Source of the DNA: Bacteroidales bacterium UBA3743
Lineage (GTDB): Bacteria; Bacteroidota; Bacteroidia; Bacteroidales; Paludibacteraceae
Reading direction: 5' to 3'
NCBI GenBank assembly: GCA_002371265.1
Contig: DFGT01000019.1
Span: 54,754-118,753, forward strand
Length of the DNA stretch: 64,000 bases
The notes beneath the pieces were generated by a model. It ran no database searches. It worked only from the letters and a program-made list of their open reading frames with translations, and was not told the DNA's origin. Positions 32,001-47,000 of the stretch are shown piece by piece. A program made the position numbers and the translations under genes. Position 1 is the first letter of the stretch, and every line of letters starts with the position of its first letter.

Positions 32001-35000
32001 AAGAATCACAAGGTGCTACACCAGTTAAAACTGTAGCAGATTTCTCATGGAAAACTTCTTCTAATCAGTTGGTTATTTCTAAGGTGGCGGATGTCTCACT
32101 TTATACAAGTGCATATCAGTACTATTATGAAATAGAATTTACTAACGATGACAATTGTTCGGAAAAGAAGTCATTCATTCCAAAGAATCTTGCTGCTCCG
32201 TTGGTGACATACTCAATAAAGAATGGAAGCACGGAGATTGGAAAGACATCTTCTATTGATCCAACAGATAATGTTACTCTATGGACTGCTGAACCAGTTT
32301 GTCCGGGTACGGTATTGACTATCATTCTTACCAATGCGTCATCTGATATGACTAACTATTATGTCATTAAGGATGCGGAAGGAAATAGTTATGGTCCGAC
32401 AACGTCTGGAAGATTCAGTAGGTCTGACCTATTCTCATTCCAATATACTGTGCCAGCAGTTGCGGCTGGTGGAGAGGTAATCAGATTCACTGTCAAGACT
32501 GATGGTATGAATGGTAACGTCGCTCAGTGTGCTATCACAGAAAAACTTGCTATTCAGGTTAAGCCTACAGTTCAGTTTGATATGGCTGCCACTGGATCAA
32601 AGTTAGATAATGTGACTTCTGCTTCACTTGCAAACAATGAGAAGAACACATATTGTAGTGGAGATACATTCTATTTCTATGTTCGTCCTTTCAATGAGAA
32701 TGGTGAGTTGGCAAATGCCGGAATTAAGGTTCAAAATACAGCATTGTTGAGCCAGGCGTCTACTCAGAGAGAAACATCCTTTGAAGGAGTCTTGGGTTAT
32801 GGAATGTCAGGAGCACAGTCTGATGTTTTAGGCCAGTATCAAACTTTGAAAGTATCTGTTACTGATGGTGGATGTACTTCTAACGGAGATTATAAGGTAT
32901 ATGTTAAGCCGCTTCCTGTAGTGAAGACGTCTCCTGTATCTGCATGCCCATCTTCTTCTTTTGAGGTTCAATTGGTAGATAATGGTACAGCTAACGCTAC
33001 TGTAAATGAGGATAATACGATAGCGAAGGTTAATTATGCATTCTATACAAAGACAAGTTCTTCAGATTCAACAGCTTCTCAGGAATCTGAAGTGTCTTCA
33101 TTGACTCAGAGTTTCACTGCTCCAGTATCTGCTGGATCAACTACTTATAGTGTAGGAGGTGTGGCAACTGCGAAAGATGGATGTACGGTTGATTTTTCAA
33201 TACCGGTCGATCTTTATCCAACACCTGATTTCGTTGCCACTGTTGTAAATCCTGATGGATCTGATGTTGATGGTGTCGTTTGTCAGGGTGCATCATACGC
33301 AATCAAGTTGACAAATCAATCGACTGTATTATCTAAGTTCATCATAAAAGATAACACAGGTAATCAGGTTGGTGATATGATTTATATCAATCCAGGAAGC
33401 AGTTACACATCGAGTCAATTAATTGCTCCAAATGAGAAAATTGATTTGATTTATACTGTGTCTTGTGAGACAGACAATGGATGTAAGACAGATGATAAGA
33501 ATCTTACAGTTAAAATAGGAGTTAAACCAACATTTAATTTCCAACCAATTTCTGCTGTATGTTCAGATCCGTCTGCTTCTCCACTTTCAGTAAAAGTGAT
33601 AGCTGTTATTGGACTAACTAATACAGCGAATAGCGGAAAAATTGTATTTGACAATTTTGAGTCTGCGTTTAATGGAGTTGATAATACATTAGAAATCACT
33701 AACAATCTGCTTTCTCTTTATCCAGGAGATGTCACTCGTGACTATTCTGCAAAATATGTAGATAACGCTGGTTGTGAAAGTGATCCTGTTGTTGCGACTT
33801 TGAGTCAGATACCTACACCTATTGTTGGTGTCAATGTAGAGAAAGCAAGCGTTTGTCCTAATGATGAAAACAATGTTATTATCGATGATGTTACAAATGA
33901 TTTCTCTAAGGGTTACAGCTATAGATTGTGTAATGTCACTCTGAATGCACAAAATAAAAAGGTTGCATCAGATGTTATCACATCATATAGTGGTAAGACA
34001 ATAGTCGAGGGTACTCGTACAAAGGGTGTTATTGCTCTACCAAAAAATTCAACACCTGGCACATACGAATATGCCGTTGTGTCTGAAAACAGAGTAGGAA
34101 CTATATTATGTTCAGACACTACATTTATTTCTTATGTTGTGAATAAAAATCCTGCAATCTCATTAAAGGTTTATAAGAACAGTGTCGCTGCTGAAAATGA
34201 GATTACAGAAGATATGTCTGTTTGTCCAGAGACTCCATTGATATTAGTAGTCGCAAATTCAGATTACAACGATCCGACAACAAACTGGTCTTTGGTTTCA
34301 AATAAACAAAATGGTTCAGAAATAAATGCATCTCAGCAAGGCAACTCTGCAGAGTTACGTTGGAATGCTATGGGTGTCGCTGGTACGGAGACATTGACAA
34401 TAACAGCGGAGAATTCAAGTTGTTCTGCTACAAAGACATTCAGATTTGTAGTAAGTTCTCCAGCTGCTCTTCGAATTACATCTAGTGAGACCAGACTTTC
34501 TAATGATGGTGTGACATTGTTCTGTGAGAATGATAATGAGAAGAAAAAATTGACAGCTTCTTCTGGATTCTCTAATTATAAATGGATTCAGGAAGGTTCT
34601 ACAAATATACTTTCTTCTACTGCAGAATTACTGGTATCTCGTGGTAATGATGTGACATATATTGTTACTGCTGAAGATGCGAATGGATGTAAGGCTACTG
34701 CAAGTGAGATTGTAAAGACAATGGATCTTCCTAATGTTTCATTGTCAGTGGATCCGACTGTAGTATGTGTAGGTGAGACAGTAGAACTTACTGCACAGAA
34801 GACAAATGCATCTTTTGCTAAGTATGGAGATACTTATAAGTTCTCTGTCAAATATGATACAGATGGTGTGGTTGAAAATGCAGAAGATCAGAAAGCATTC
34901 TCAAATGATATTACTACTCTTTCTGATAAAGCAACCCTTGCCGTTCCAGTAGCCAACCTACAAAATGGAAAGGCTTACGCATTTGCACAGGTAAAGATTG

Positions 35001-38000
35001 ATAATGGAGATTTATGTGTCGGAACTCCAGTTGATGTTTCGGTAAATATACTTGGTAAACCTTCAATTATTGCCAAAGTAAAGGTAAATGGATCTTATAT
35101 TAATCCTATTGAGATTGAAAATAAGAAGAAATATAAGATTTGTCCTTCTACAGAATATGCTTTGGAAGTAAATGTAGATGTTACTGGTTCTTCATACACT
35201 TCAGCTACAGAGTTTGAGATTTCTGTAGATGGTCAGACAAAGAAAGTGAGAGGAGTAAACGTTGCTAATTTTGCAATGGAAGGCTTGAATTCAGCTATGA
35301 CTCATAACATTTCGATTATTCCGATTGTAGGAGAAAAGCGTAGCGCTTGTATGGCTGATAGTGTACTTTCGGTTGATGTATATACAAATCCAACAGTCAA
35401 ACTATATACTTCGGATGCTCAGCACACAACAAATGTTGATGCAGCATCGAATGATGGTTTGGCAGGAGCTTATCTATGTGCTTCATCAGGTTCGCCTGTA
35501 GGTTCTGTTTGGATTAACTCTTATATGATTTTTGACGCTTCAGCGTCTATGAAATCGATAGAGTGGGCTGCAGACAACTATTCGGTTCCTGCAGGCAACA
35601 CTCAGACTTCTGTTGAGATTAGTCGTGCAGTAAGTGGATTGAAAGCAAGAATCACAGATAATAATGGATGTGTCAGTGATTGGTCGGCTCCTTTGGCAGT
35701 TGAACTTTGTGAAATCGCTACTCCACGTGTTTCTGTGGCTAAAGGATGTGAGGGTGAAGCTGTTTCTGTAGTATTGGGAGATGCAAATTCCGATGTCACT
35801 ACAAACAATTCATTGATGAACAGTATATTTACAGAATATACATTGTCTTATAATACTACATCTAAGAAGTTTAATCTTCCAGATGATCTTGCTGGTACTG
35901 ATGCTCAAGGTCGATCTTACTATTCAATACCTGTTGCTGGTGTTACTTCTGGTACAGTATTTGAAGCATCGGCTATCAACAATTGTGGTTCGACTGCTGG
36001 ATATTTGAAATCTGAATGTGCATCTTCAAACACAGCAACTGCTACTTATAATGTGTCTAAGGCTCCGCAGTTGAAGATCACTTTCGAATCTTTGGATAAC
36101 ACTGAAATCACTAAGGTTTGTCCTAATACATCATTTAAGGTATATGTTGAAGCTGAAAACTTCTCTTCTTCAGCAAACTTGACTGATTCAGAGAAGGTTC
36201 TCGACTTGGAGTTGTCTTACGTTGACAACGGTCAGGTAAAGACACAAAGAGGATCAATCTCATATAATTCGAGTGATGATAATACGAAGAAGACATTCTT
36301 CGAGATTCGTGGCGGTATGGATTATATCGCTGGATCAAGCTCAATTCCATTTACTGTAACAGCTAAGAATTATGATGGCTGTGAGGCTTCAAAGACAGAA
36401 ACAATAGATATTTTGTCTCGTCCAACAGTCAAGCTGGTCGCAACCAAGTATACAAGAGTTGATGGTAATGATGTTTACTATTGTCCTGGAGTTGAATGTA
36501 TAATTGAAGCTCAGTCAACTTCTGCGTTGAAAGAAAACTCTTACACATGGTATAATGCGACAAATAATGTATCTGATGTGCATACATTTGGTACTAATAA
36601 AGAGTTGGTTCCAACAGCATTGACTGATTATATTGATGCAAATGGAAATTCTTCATACTATGTGACTGCTGTTTCTGAGGCGACAGGATGTACTTCTCTT
36701 CCTTCAAACACTTTGAACTTGAAGAAGATTCCTGTTCCAGCATTCAGTGCTTATGCGGATCCTAATACTGTATGCTCTGGAGACCAGACATCAATTAAGA
36801 TTGGTACACTTTCTGATCCTTCAGCTTACAAATTCAATATCATTACTAAATTGGGTGTTCAAACAGAGGTTAAGGATAACGATGGTAATGTGATGACAGG
36901 AGCGGATGGTAAACCTTTGATGAAGGATACTGTAAGAGTAGGTGCGATGTTCTCTACAACAACAGGAGAGCCTGTTTACAATATTGCGAACTATGCTTCA
37001 AATGCTCCTTACGGTGTGAGATTGACAACACCTGATGGATGTGTTTCTGATATTGCGGTGTCTGTTACTCCAACAGATGGTCCGATCATCGACTGGGAGC
37101 TTTACAACGCTTCAAAGGGTAAGGTTGTTGCAGCTCATATTCATGAAATGGTTGCCGACAATGTCACAGGAGTTTTGGTTCCTAAGAAAAATGCAGATGG
37201 TACATATGTAGTACATACTAATGCTGATTACGCATACGCTAATGCTAATCACAGAAATAATGTATCTTACTATATTTATGCTGATGATGACAATCAAAAA
37301 GAACATCCTCAATTTGGCCATTTCTGTGTAGGTGACGTTTATTATCTATATGTAAGAAATGTCCGTTCAAGTCAGCCAAATGAACCTGCTATTCTTGCTG
37401 ATACATTCAGCGTAAATGTTAAGGGTGTCAAGAAACGCAACGGTAAGTTGTTTAATTCTAATTTGGCAAATCGTTGGGTTGCTCTTGAGTATGGACATGG
37501 TCCGACAAAGAATACTCATTTCCCTTCAGTCTCTACAGATGGAATCCATATCTCAATTACAGATTCTTGCTATTATGCTGATGGTTCTACTATTTGTCCA
37601 TCTATCACAACAATCGATCTGGATGTTCAACAGTTGAACCCTACAGTAAGTGTGATAGGAGTTCCTAATTACATCTGTAAGGGTGAGGAATTCTCATTCC
37701 AAGTTATCGGTCGTGCAAGTCAGGGTTCTCATATCGTAGATGCTAAGGTATATACGACAGGAACAATATATCAGGCATTGGATTACGTTTCTGGACCTGC
37801 TGGCTCTGCAGATAAGTTCAAGGCTAATGTCATTACAAATCCAGGACCATCTAATAATTTCCCTGTTACGGATAATTATGTATGGAATGCTCGTCGTAAG
37901 AATAATGGAGTTACTGTTAATGGCAATGATGGCTTGATATTTTCCCCTGATGCAAATACAACATATTATGCTCGTGTTTGGGATAACTATGGATGTGTGT

Positions 38001-41000
38001 CAAATCAGTGGGGTAGAACAGTCAATGTCTATGAAGTTCCATCCATTACACTAGACTATGCGGATCCTGCATGTGAGAATTCTGCGATCAGAGTTTTGGT
38101 AAATCCTAACAACTATTCATCTTACTATTTCCGTGAGTACAAGAAAAACGAGGATGGTAAATTGATAGATAGGGATAGCAACCTTATAAATAGTAAGAGT
38201 CAGGTTATTGATCCGAGTGGCAATTTGGTTTATATCCTTGACGCAGATGGAAACAAGATTCCAGATGAAGAGACGGATGATCCTAATGACTTTAAGTTGA
38301 AGTCTCCTCATCCTTTCAAAGAGGGTTATGGTACTTCTAATACCGGTAATATCTATGGTGCACTTACAAATCAGTTCTACAACTATAGATATTTCAATTC
38401 ATCAGCTAACTATAAAAATGGTGATGAGATAGTTTATCAGGTATATGCTACAATCCAGAGAACAAACAGTGATGATGGTTCTATTATTACTTGTCCTTCT
38501 GAGATTAAACAGGTTGAGTTCACACCGGATCAGAATCCTAAGATTAAGGCTGCATTCTATAATGAGGATGGTGAGCCAAAGACTACATTCTGCCCTGGTG
38601 AGAAGGTTACTGTCAAGGTTGGTCTTGCTAATGGTGAATATTTCTTAGATAAGGCTCAACAGAAGAACGCAACCTACAAGAATCATTCTGTGACATATTA
38701 TTCAAATTACTCTAAGATCCCAGCAATCAATTTCAATAATATTGTCCATACTACTACTGTTCCTTTGAATGCGACAATGGCTCCATTTGCAGGAGAAACA
38801 GAACCTTATCATTTGCTTGACGATCAGTTCTCATTTATAGCTCCTGAAACACCAGGAACTTATACTATTAAAGTTACTGATAAGGTGACACAATCATATA
38901 GCTGTCCTAAAGACACTAACATTGTGTTTACAATTGCAGCTCGTCCTTCTGTATCACTTGTTGCAATCAAGGGTAATGTTGATCCAAATGACCCTAACCA
39001 CGTTTACATTTGTGAGGGTGATTCTGCAATTTTGCAGGCAAACTCAACTACATCTAACTGTACGTACATGTGGTATGCAATGCAGAATGGAAACCAATTG
39101 GATGATCTTAAGAATGATAAAGACACAGTTAAATTTGGATCGTCTGAGAAATCAACAACAAGATTGGTTAAGATTGTAGATGGTCAAGGATGTGAGTCTG
39201 ATTTCAGTAATGAAATTAAAGTTGAGGTAGCTCCTCGTCCTGAAATCACGATCGATAAGGAATTTGATTATGTTTGTCCTGATGTTCCTGCTACGGTTGA
39301 TATTATAGCTTCAGGAGCGAACAACTGGCAATTCTTCACTACAAACCAAGATCATTCTGATTATGGTCGTCTTGGTAGTGGTGAGACAACAAACCCTAAA
39401 TTTTCTTTGTCTAAGACTATCGCAGAATTCAACAATGGTGTTTATACTGGATATGTAGGTGTTGAGAATCGAGACGCGGAAAGTATCTCATTTGGATGTA
39501 GAAATTATACTGAATACAAATTTAAAGAAGCTAAGACTCCAGTGCTTAAACTTCAAGCTATGAGAAAAAATTCAGATAATTCTTATACAGAAATCTCAAA
39601 TCCATGTGAGGGTGAGGAATATTATGTTAAGGTTGTCGATGAGTCTGCAAATGATTCTGAGGCTACATTGAAGGCAACTTTTGTTTTGAAGGGTACTGAC
39701 GGTGCTGCTGACGAAGAGGTTTCGTTGAATTCAGACTTGATATCTGTGTCATCGTTTACAGCTGATAAGAGAAAGAGATTCTCTGTCATTGGTTATAATA
39801 AGTATGATGATGGTACATCTTGTCCTTCTAATGAAGTGACTCTTGATGTCAAGGTCAACAAACGTCCAACATTCAGTTTGACAGCAACTGCTGCTTGTGA
39901 AAAGACCAAACGTACATACCCAGCTAATAATGAAGGTGGTAATTATGGTGGAGGAAATGGAAAAACTAAATTCTCTGTTTCAAATCTAGTGTTGGATAAA
40001 ACAACGAACAATAGCAATAAGGTGATCTCATATACTTGGGAAATTCAGGGTGACCCAATTACACACAATTCATCTTCATATGAGCATCCTTATACTGATG
40101 GAAAAACGGAGGCTGTTGCTCGTGTAATTATTACAGACGCTAATGGTTGTTCAAGTGTGCCAGTAGAGAAGATATCTCCATTAATGAAACGTCCTCGTCA
40201 GATAGTAGCTGCTGAAGCTAAGTGTATTGGAGATAATCAGGTGAAGATCACTAACACTTTGGATCCTACTTGTGGATTCTCTACTAATGAGGTTGATTTC
40301 TGGTATCGTTTATACAGAGCTGATAAGGCAAATGAGAATGATACAATAAATGTGTTGAAAAAATCTTTGACACAATGGATGGAAGGTCAATCTTCAACTC
40401 CTCGTCTTCAGGAATTCTCTGGTTGGAGAAATGCTTATCCTGAGCATATATTCTCTACAACAGTGACAGGACCAATGTGGGCATGTTCACGAATGAGATC
40501 CGTAAAATCTGATAATATTTGTGAAAGTGAGGTAGAGTGTGTATTGGTAGAACCAAGCGATAAACCAATATTCTCTGTTTATTTGAGGAAAAATGGTTCT
40601 TCAGATTATCTTCCTACTACTAATAACACTGCTGAGGTATGTAATTTAACATCATGTGTTATTGATGTAAAAGTTGAAAGCTTTGGTGCTAATTGTAAAG
40701 AGGCAACAATTACTATTAAGGAAGCGAATGCTTCAGGCAATGTGATCGGAACTAAAACTGTGAATTCTTCTACAACTGAGACAATCAGTCTAGGAGAGAT
40801 TACTAGAAACATTGACTTTATTGTTGAAGTTTCTTCTTCATGTGGATGTCTTTCTTCCAACAGATATAGAATCAATGTGCTACCAACTCCAACAGTATCT
40901 TTGGTTGCTGAGGGAAGCCGAATAGAGAATGGTTATATCTATATATGTCCAGATAGTACAGCTAATTTGAAGGCGGTAACAAGTTCTTCTGCGAATATTG

Positions 41001-44000
41001 TCAAGTATAATTGGTATAGAGATGACATGTCTACTAATGAGTCTGATTCGCTACGTCTAGTGAAACAGAGCTCAGGTTCATACAATGTCAGTGTCGTTGA
41101 TGCAAAAGGATGTGAATCAGCTTTGTCTAATACAATTGTGATAGAGAGAGTTGATGTTCCTAGTGTTACTGCTTCTGCACCAGAAGTTGTGTGTGAGAAT
41201 ACTCCATTTAATATTGATATCAATAATCCTCAGAATGGAATCACTTATGTGGTTTATAATCCTGGTGATAATGGAGTTGAAGCTCAGACTACCGCACGTG
41301 CTACAATTAAGAAAACTGATGCGATTTCGTCTGTTTCTGTTGCAATTCCGTCAACATACAATTTCCATGGTGATACTGATAATTTCACAGTTATTGCTAA
41401 AAATGATAGAGGTTGTGTATCTAAGAAGTATGTTGTCAGTGTAGACAAGGCAGAGAAACCACAAATAAAGATTACTGCTAGAAAGGATGGCACTTCTAAA
41501 GAATTTGTCGGTAATTTGAAAGTTTGTCCAAATGATATGGTAGAGTTTTCTATGGAAAACAATGCCCATTTGCATAATGACAATATTTCTTACACGTTGA
41601 CTCCTTCTAATGCTGATGTGAATGTCTATGGAATTGGAACAGATCATCCAACTGCTCAGATGTTGGATAAAAAGACTGTGTTCTCATTTGAATTTGAGTC
41701 TGAAGCAGGATGTGTAAGCCAAGGAACTTATACAGTGAATGTGTATTCTCCTAAGACATTACGTATTACTGATGATGTAGTCAATCGTTACGACAATAAA
41801 CCGATTGTTTGTTCTGGTGGTCAGACACCTGTGACATTGACTGCTACTAATGGTATTTATGTCGATTGGGGTAATGCATTGAATGGTGCAAGTTCAGTAA
41901 TCACAAATGATCAGCATGATCCTGCTGTCGCAGCTCAAATCACATTCAATCCATCTGCTGCACAGACATATGTGTTCAATGGTACAGATGTTAACGGATG
42001 TGCGGTATCTGCGTCATATGATATCTTGATCGCAAATCTTGTAAACATGCAGAGTGTCGCTGTCACATTACAGCCAGATGATACTCCTGTTGCTGATTTG
42101 GCAGTATGTGAGAATTCTACAATTACGCTTACAGCTTCAGGTTACATTTCGAATGCTAAGGATGGTGAGGTTATTAGAAATTATGAATGGTTTGCTGATG
42201 AACAACTGACAAAAGCTATTGGTTCAGGTTCTTCAATCAGTGATTTCATGACAATTGCTGATACAACTACTTACGTAGATACTGATAATAACAGATTCTA
42301 CAACGTCAATAGAGATTCTAAATCTTATTGGGTTCGTGCTACATCTAATTTCGGATGTGTTTCTGACAAGATTAAGACAGCTGTTACGGTTGATAGAACT
42401 CCTGTTATTAAGTTCAAAAATAGTTCTGAACCATGTATTGATTCTGAGATTGAGATCATACCTAATACCGGTTCTTCAAATCAGTATTTCACTATTACTA
42501 ATTTGACTACTGGTGATGTTTATAAGGATGTTCAGAAAGCTCCATTTGTTCCTGAAAAGGCTGGTCAGTCATACAACTTCAAGGTAGAGGCACAGCGTGG
42601 TGCATGTAAGGCTGTTGAGTACACTACTATTAATGCAAAACCATTGCCAATTATCAAGTTGTTTGATGCAGAGACTGGTTTGGGCTTCATGGAAGCATGT
42701 CCTGATGTTGACAAGGTTATTTCTGTACATTATTTGAAGTTTACTGTTGATGGCGGTAAAGTTGAAGCAACTCCAACAGTTGACGGTGCGTCTTTGGCGT
42801 CGGTAACTCCATTTAGTATTGGAGCTAATAATTATGATGGTTCTGAAACAGATGCTTACTATGCTAAGTATGATCGTCCAACTGCTTTGAACAGTGCTAT
42901 TAAAGTTACTGCAAAGGGTTCTAATGGATGTGAAACAACAGCTTCGTTCCCAATCACAATTAAGCCAACTCCTAATGCACCAGAAGTAACTGTGTTGCGT
43001 AATGGTGAAGTTTTGCCAAAAGACAACCAAAATCCGGTTTTTGGCGTCTGTGATGGAGACAAGGTGACAATCATTGCTAAGTCAACAAATGAAAATGACA
43101 AGAGCGTTTCCTTCAATAATGAGGGCATTGCTTTTGATCCTCAGTCAGGAACAGCATTGTATGAGTTTATAGCATCTAAATCAAAAGGAGATAAAGGCAC
43201 AATAAATGTATCTTCTGTAAATTCAGATGACTGTAAATCACCTATGGTTTCTGTTGATTATAATGTTCAGGGAATAACAGTTTGCATCAATGTAAAAGAA
43301 GGTTCGGAACAATCTACTGTTAATTCAGGATCTTCAATTAAAGCATGTGTCGGTTCTTCTTTAGAATTGAAGCCTTTTGACTGTTCGGGACCAGCAATTA
43401 AACCAGATGAGTATGTTATAGAATGGTATGCTTCTGATAAGTCAACTTTATTAAGTAGAGATCCTATTTATGTGGTTGAGCCAGATCCTGTTTACTCAAA
43501 GACAATCTGGGTTAAGGTTAAGTCGAAGGATGCTCTTGGATGTGAAGATTGGTCTAACATAACAGTAGCTCCAGTTGGTATTCCTTCAATTACAATCGTC
43601 GCTGAGAATACTAATACAGGTAAGCGTGTGACAAGTACTTCACCTGAGAATGACAAGATTGTTTATTGTAAAGATGATGTTAAACCGCTTAATCTTTCTG
43701 TTATAGCACCTGGCAATGTCAAATATAAATGGGATGGAGTTGCTGAAGGAGAAGATCTTCAGTTATCTGGTGTTCCATCTAGTCAGACAAATACTTTGTA
43801 TGTGACTTACGAGGTTAATGGAAAGACTTGTACAACTGAGCGTAAGTTTGAGACTATTGTTAAGGAAAAGCCTAAGTTTGATGAAAGTAAGCCATATTTC
43901 TTGACTTCAATAGCTGCTGATGGTTCTGTTTCTACTGATCCAAGTAAGTGTGTGGGTGAGAAGGTTGTTTTGAATCCTAATGTTAGTGGCGATGTTGTTT

Positions 44001-47000
44001 CTTATTTGTGGCATAACGGATCAACAACTCCTACACTTGAAGTGAATATCACATCAAATGCTAGATATGATTTTAAGGTCGTAGCTACTACCGCTGATGG
44101 TTGTAGTAGTGAGTTGAGTGATTATTTCACACCAAGTTATGTGCCTTCATTCACTTTGCCTACAGTTTATGCATGTGTAGGAACACCTGCTACAATCAAA
44201 CCAAATGCTCCTTCTGGTATTTCTTTCACTTACTATGATGAAGCTGGAACAACTTGGTTAGGTGAGGGTGACCCTGCTGATGGATCATACACAATTCCTC
44301 AGTTGAATCAGACAAAACGTTATACAGTAGTTGCTACATCTAATGGATGTACTACAACTAGGAGAGTCGGAGCATACATTTTGTCTTATCCTGCTCTTCA
44401 GGTAAATGAAAATGTTGAGGTTTGTGCTGGACAAAATGCAGTGTTGTCTGTTCAGAATCCAGTTTCTGGTGTTGATTATTATTGGAACAGTATCGGAAGT
44501 ACAGACAATGAACCTTCATTTACGTTAAGTGTAGGTAATCAAACTAAGACGGTAAAGGTATTTGCAGTTAAGGATTACAGTTTGAGTTATGATGCGGCAC
44601 CAAAATGTACTACATCTAAGGTTGTTACTGTTGTGCCAAAGTCTGTTCCTAATTTTGCAATTTCTTCAAGTGCTGAACGTTTGTGTCCTGATGGCAGAAT
44701 GTCTTTCACTATCAATGATGCAACTTCTACTAACACTTACATATGGAAAGCATATGAGTATGATTCAACAAACCACGCTCGTGTAGGAACTGCAATTTCT
44801 GGATTTACACAGACAGTCGCAGCAGATAAGCCATACAATGTAAATGGACTAACGACTTCAACAGGTTATGTTGAGATTGTTGCGGAGGGTTCTTCTGAGA
44901 ATGGTTGTGCATACACAACTTCTATTAAATTGGCTCAGACAGAGCAACAGAAGTTGAAATTGGTTACTGTTGATCGAATGAATCATACAGAAGGTACTGC
45001 AATCAACTTGTGTAGTAATACAGATGCTGAACTTGCATTCACAGAAGGTTACAAAACATATGAATTCAATGGCATACCAATGTCAGGCAATGTGTATACT
45101 TATAATGAGAGTGTAAATCAAAACAAATCGTTTAGGTATACAGTTACCGCAAAAGACCAATTTGGATGTCCTACAACAACTGCTACAGTTGATGTAAATC
45201 TAAATGTTGCTCCTCAGGTATTGGCACAGGATGTCGTATCTGTCTGCGACGGAGCTTTGGCAGAAGTTCAGGCAAGTTCGGATAAACAGTTGAATTGGTA
45301 CTACGCAACTTCTAAGAATCCAACTTCTTGGGGTGATGCTTTTGTAGAGAATGCTAATGTGGCAGTTAAACATGATATCAATGTTGAAAGTGCTGGTTCA
45401 TACATTTTGATTAAGGGTGAATATCCTGATCTTAAGGGTGTATGTGCTACAGTTAAACAGATCAGCATGAATGTCATTAACAAGCCAGATGTAGAGTTGA
45501 GTGCTACAGGAAGTGTTTGCCCAGGTGAACCATTCAAACTTGCTACTAAGTCTGAGGCTGGTGTCGCTGGTGCAGATTATTATGCAAAGAATTGGTTTAC
45601 TGTAGACAAAGATCCTTCTAGTACAGATCAAAAGCCTAAGTACATCAACTTCAATCCTACAGCTACTTCTAATCAAGTATTATATTCTGAATCTGGAAAA
45701 GTAGCTGAAAGATATTATGCTTTGGTTGCCTCTTCAAATGAATTGTCTACTTGTCGTGATACATTCTATATTAAGTATACGGCTGTTGATGTTCCTCAGT
45801 TCACTGATGCAAACATTAATGCCGATGAAAACTTGAAGAATGATAAAGGTGAGTTGATTTCATTCCAAAAACGATTCTGTCTTGGTGATGACGGTATTGA
45901 ATTGAGGGTTGATAATCAGTCAACAATCAACTGGAATGAGGTTCGCTGGTATGCAGGTCTTAACTCTAATGGTGAAATGATCACTGAGGGAGGCAGCCCT
46001 GTATATGGAGATCATATTACAGTTTCTCCTCGTGCTACTTCAAACTACTATGTTGAGGGTACTGGTGAGAACGGATGTAAAGTATCTGCTTTGTTTACAG
46101 TCAAGGTTAACGAGGCTCCTAATTATGTTCTTTCTAGTTCTGCTTTGAATGGTAAGGTATGTAGCGGTGCTGATTTGATTGTAAATGCTGTCAATTTGAA
46201 CTCGGCAATTCCAGGAGTGTCATTCGATTGGACTGGTACAGGTACTGGAAATGGAACTCAATTTGTAAGTAATACGGTTGTCGGATCTACTGAAGTTGGT
46301 TTGAAGGTGACAACTGAAGCAGGCTGTTCACAGACATTGAAGGCGACTTATGGAGTAATCGAGGCTCCTACATTCAAGATTGATGTTCCAAAGAATGTAT
46401 GTGCTAATGGTGACGTGATCGCAACTGCTACTGTAAATGGTTCAGTTGATCCTTCTGACTATGTTTATTCTTGGTCTGTGGATGAGAATATGACATCTGA
46501 TGTCAAGAATGGTCAGACTTATTCATTTGATAATGTTGTTGCTAACAACGGTGCTAATGGATTCAAGTTCTATGCTACTGTTAAAGATAGAAATTACGGA
46601 TGTACTAGTGAAATCGTTGAGACTTCAGTAAATGTGGTGACTCCTGGAACTCCAGTAATCAATTATGTTGATAGAGTTTGTGAAGGTGAACCAGCAGAGA
46701 TTGAACTTACTGGTACTTCAAGTGGTTCTGACTTGACTGGATATACATTCTGGATCAAGACGCCAGAGTTGACAGAGTTTGTTAATGAGGCTTCAATGAA
46801 GCATGTTACAGGTCCTATTACAAGCGCAAGACGTTATGAATACTATGTTCAGTTGTCTCAGGGCGAGGCTGTTTGTAAGTCTGCTCCGTCTTCAATAATA
46901 ATCAATGTTGAGACAAAACCTAATATTCAGGTTCAGGAATATGGTTCTCCATGTTCTAATCAGGAGCTTACATTGAAAGCATCTGCTTATGGTGTTGAGC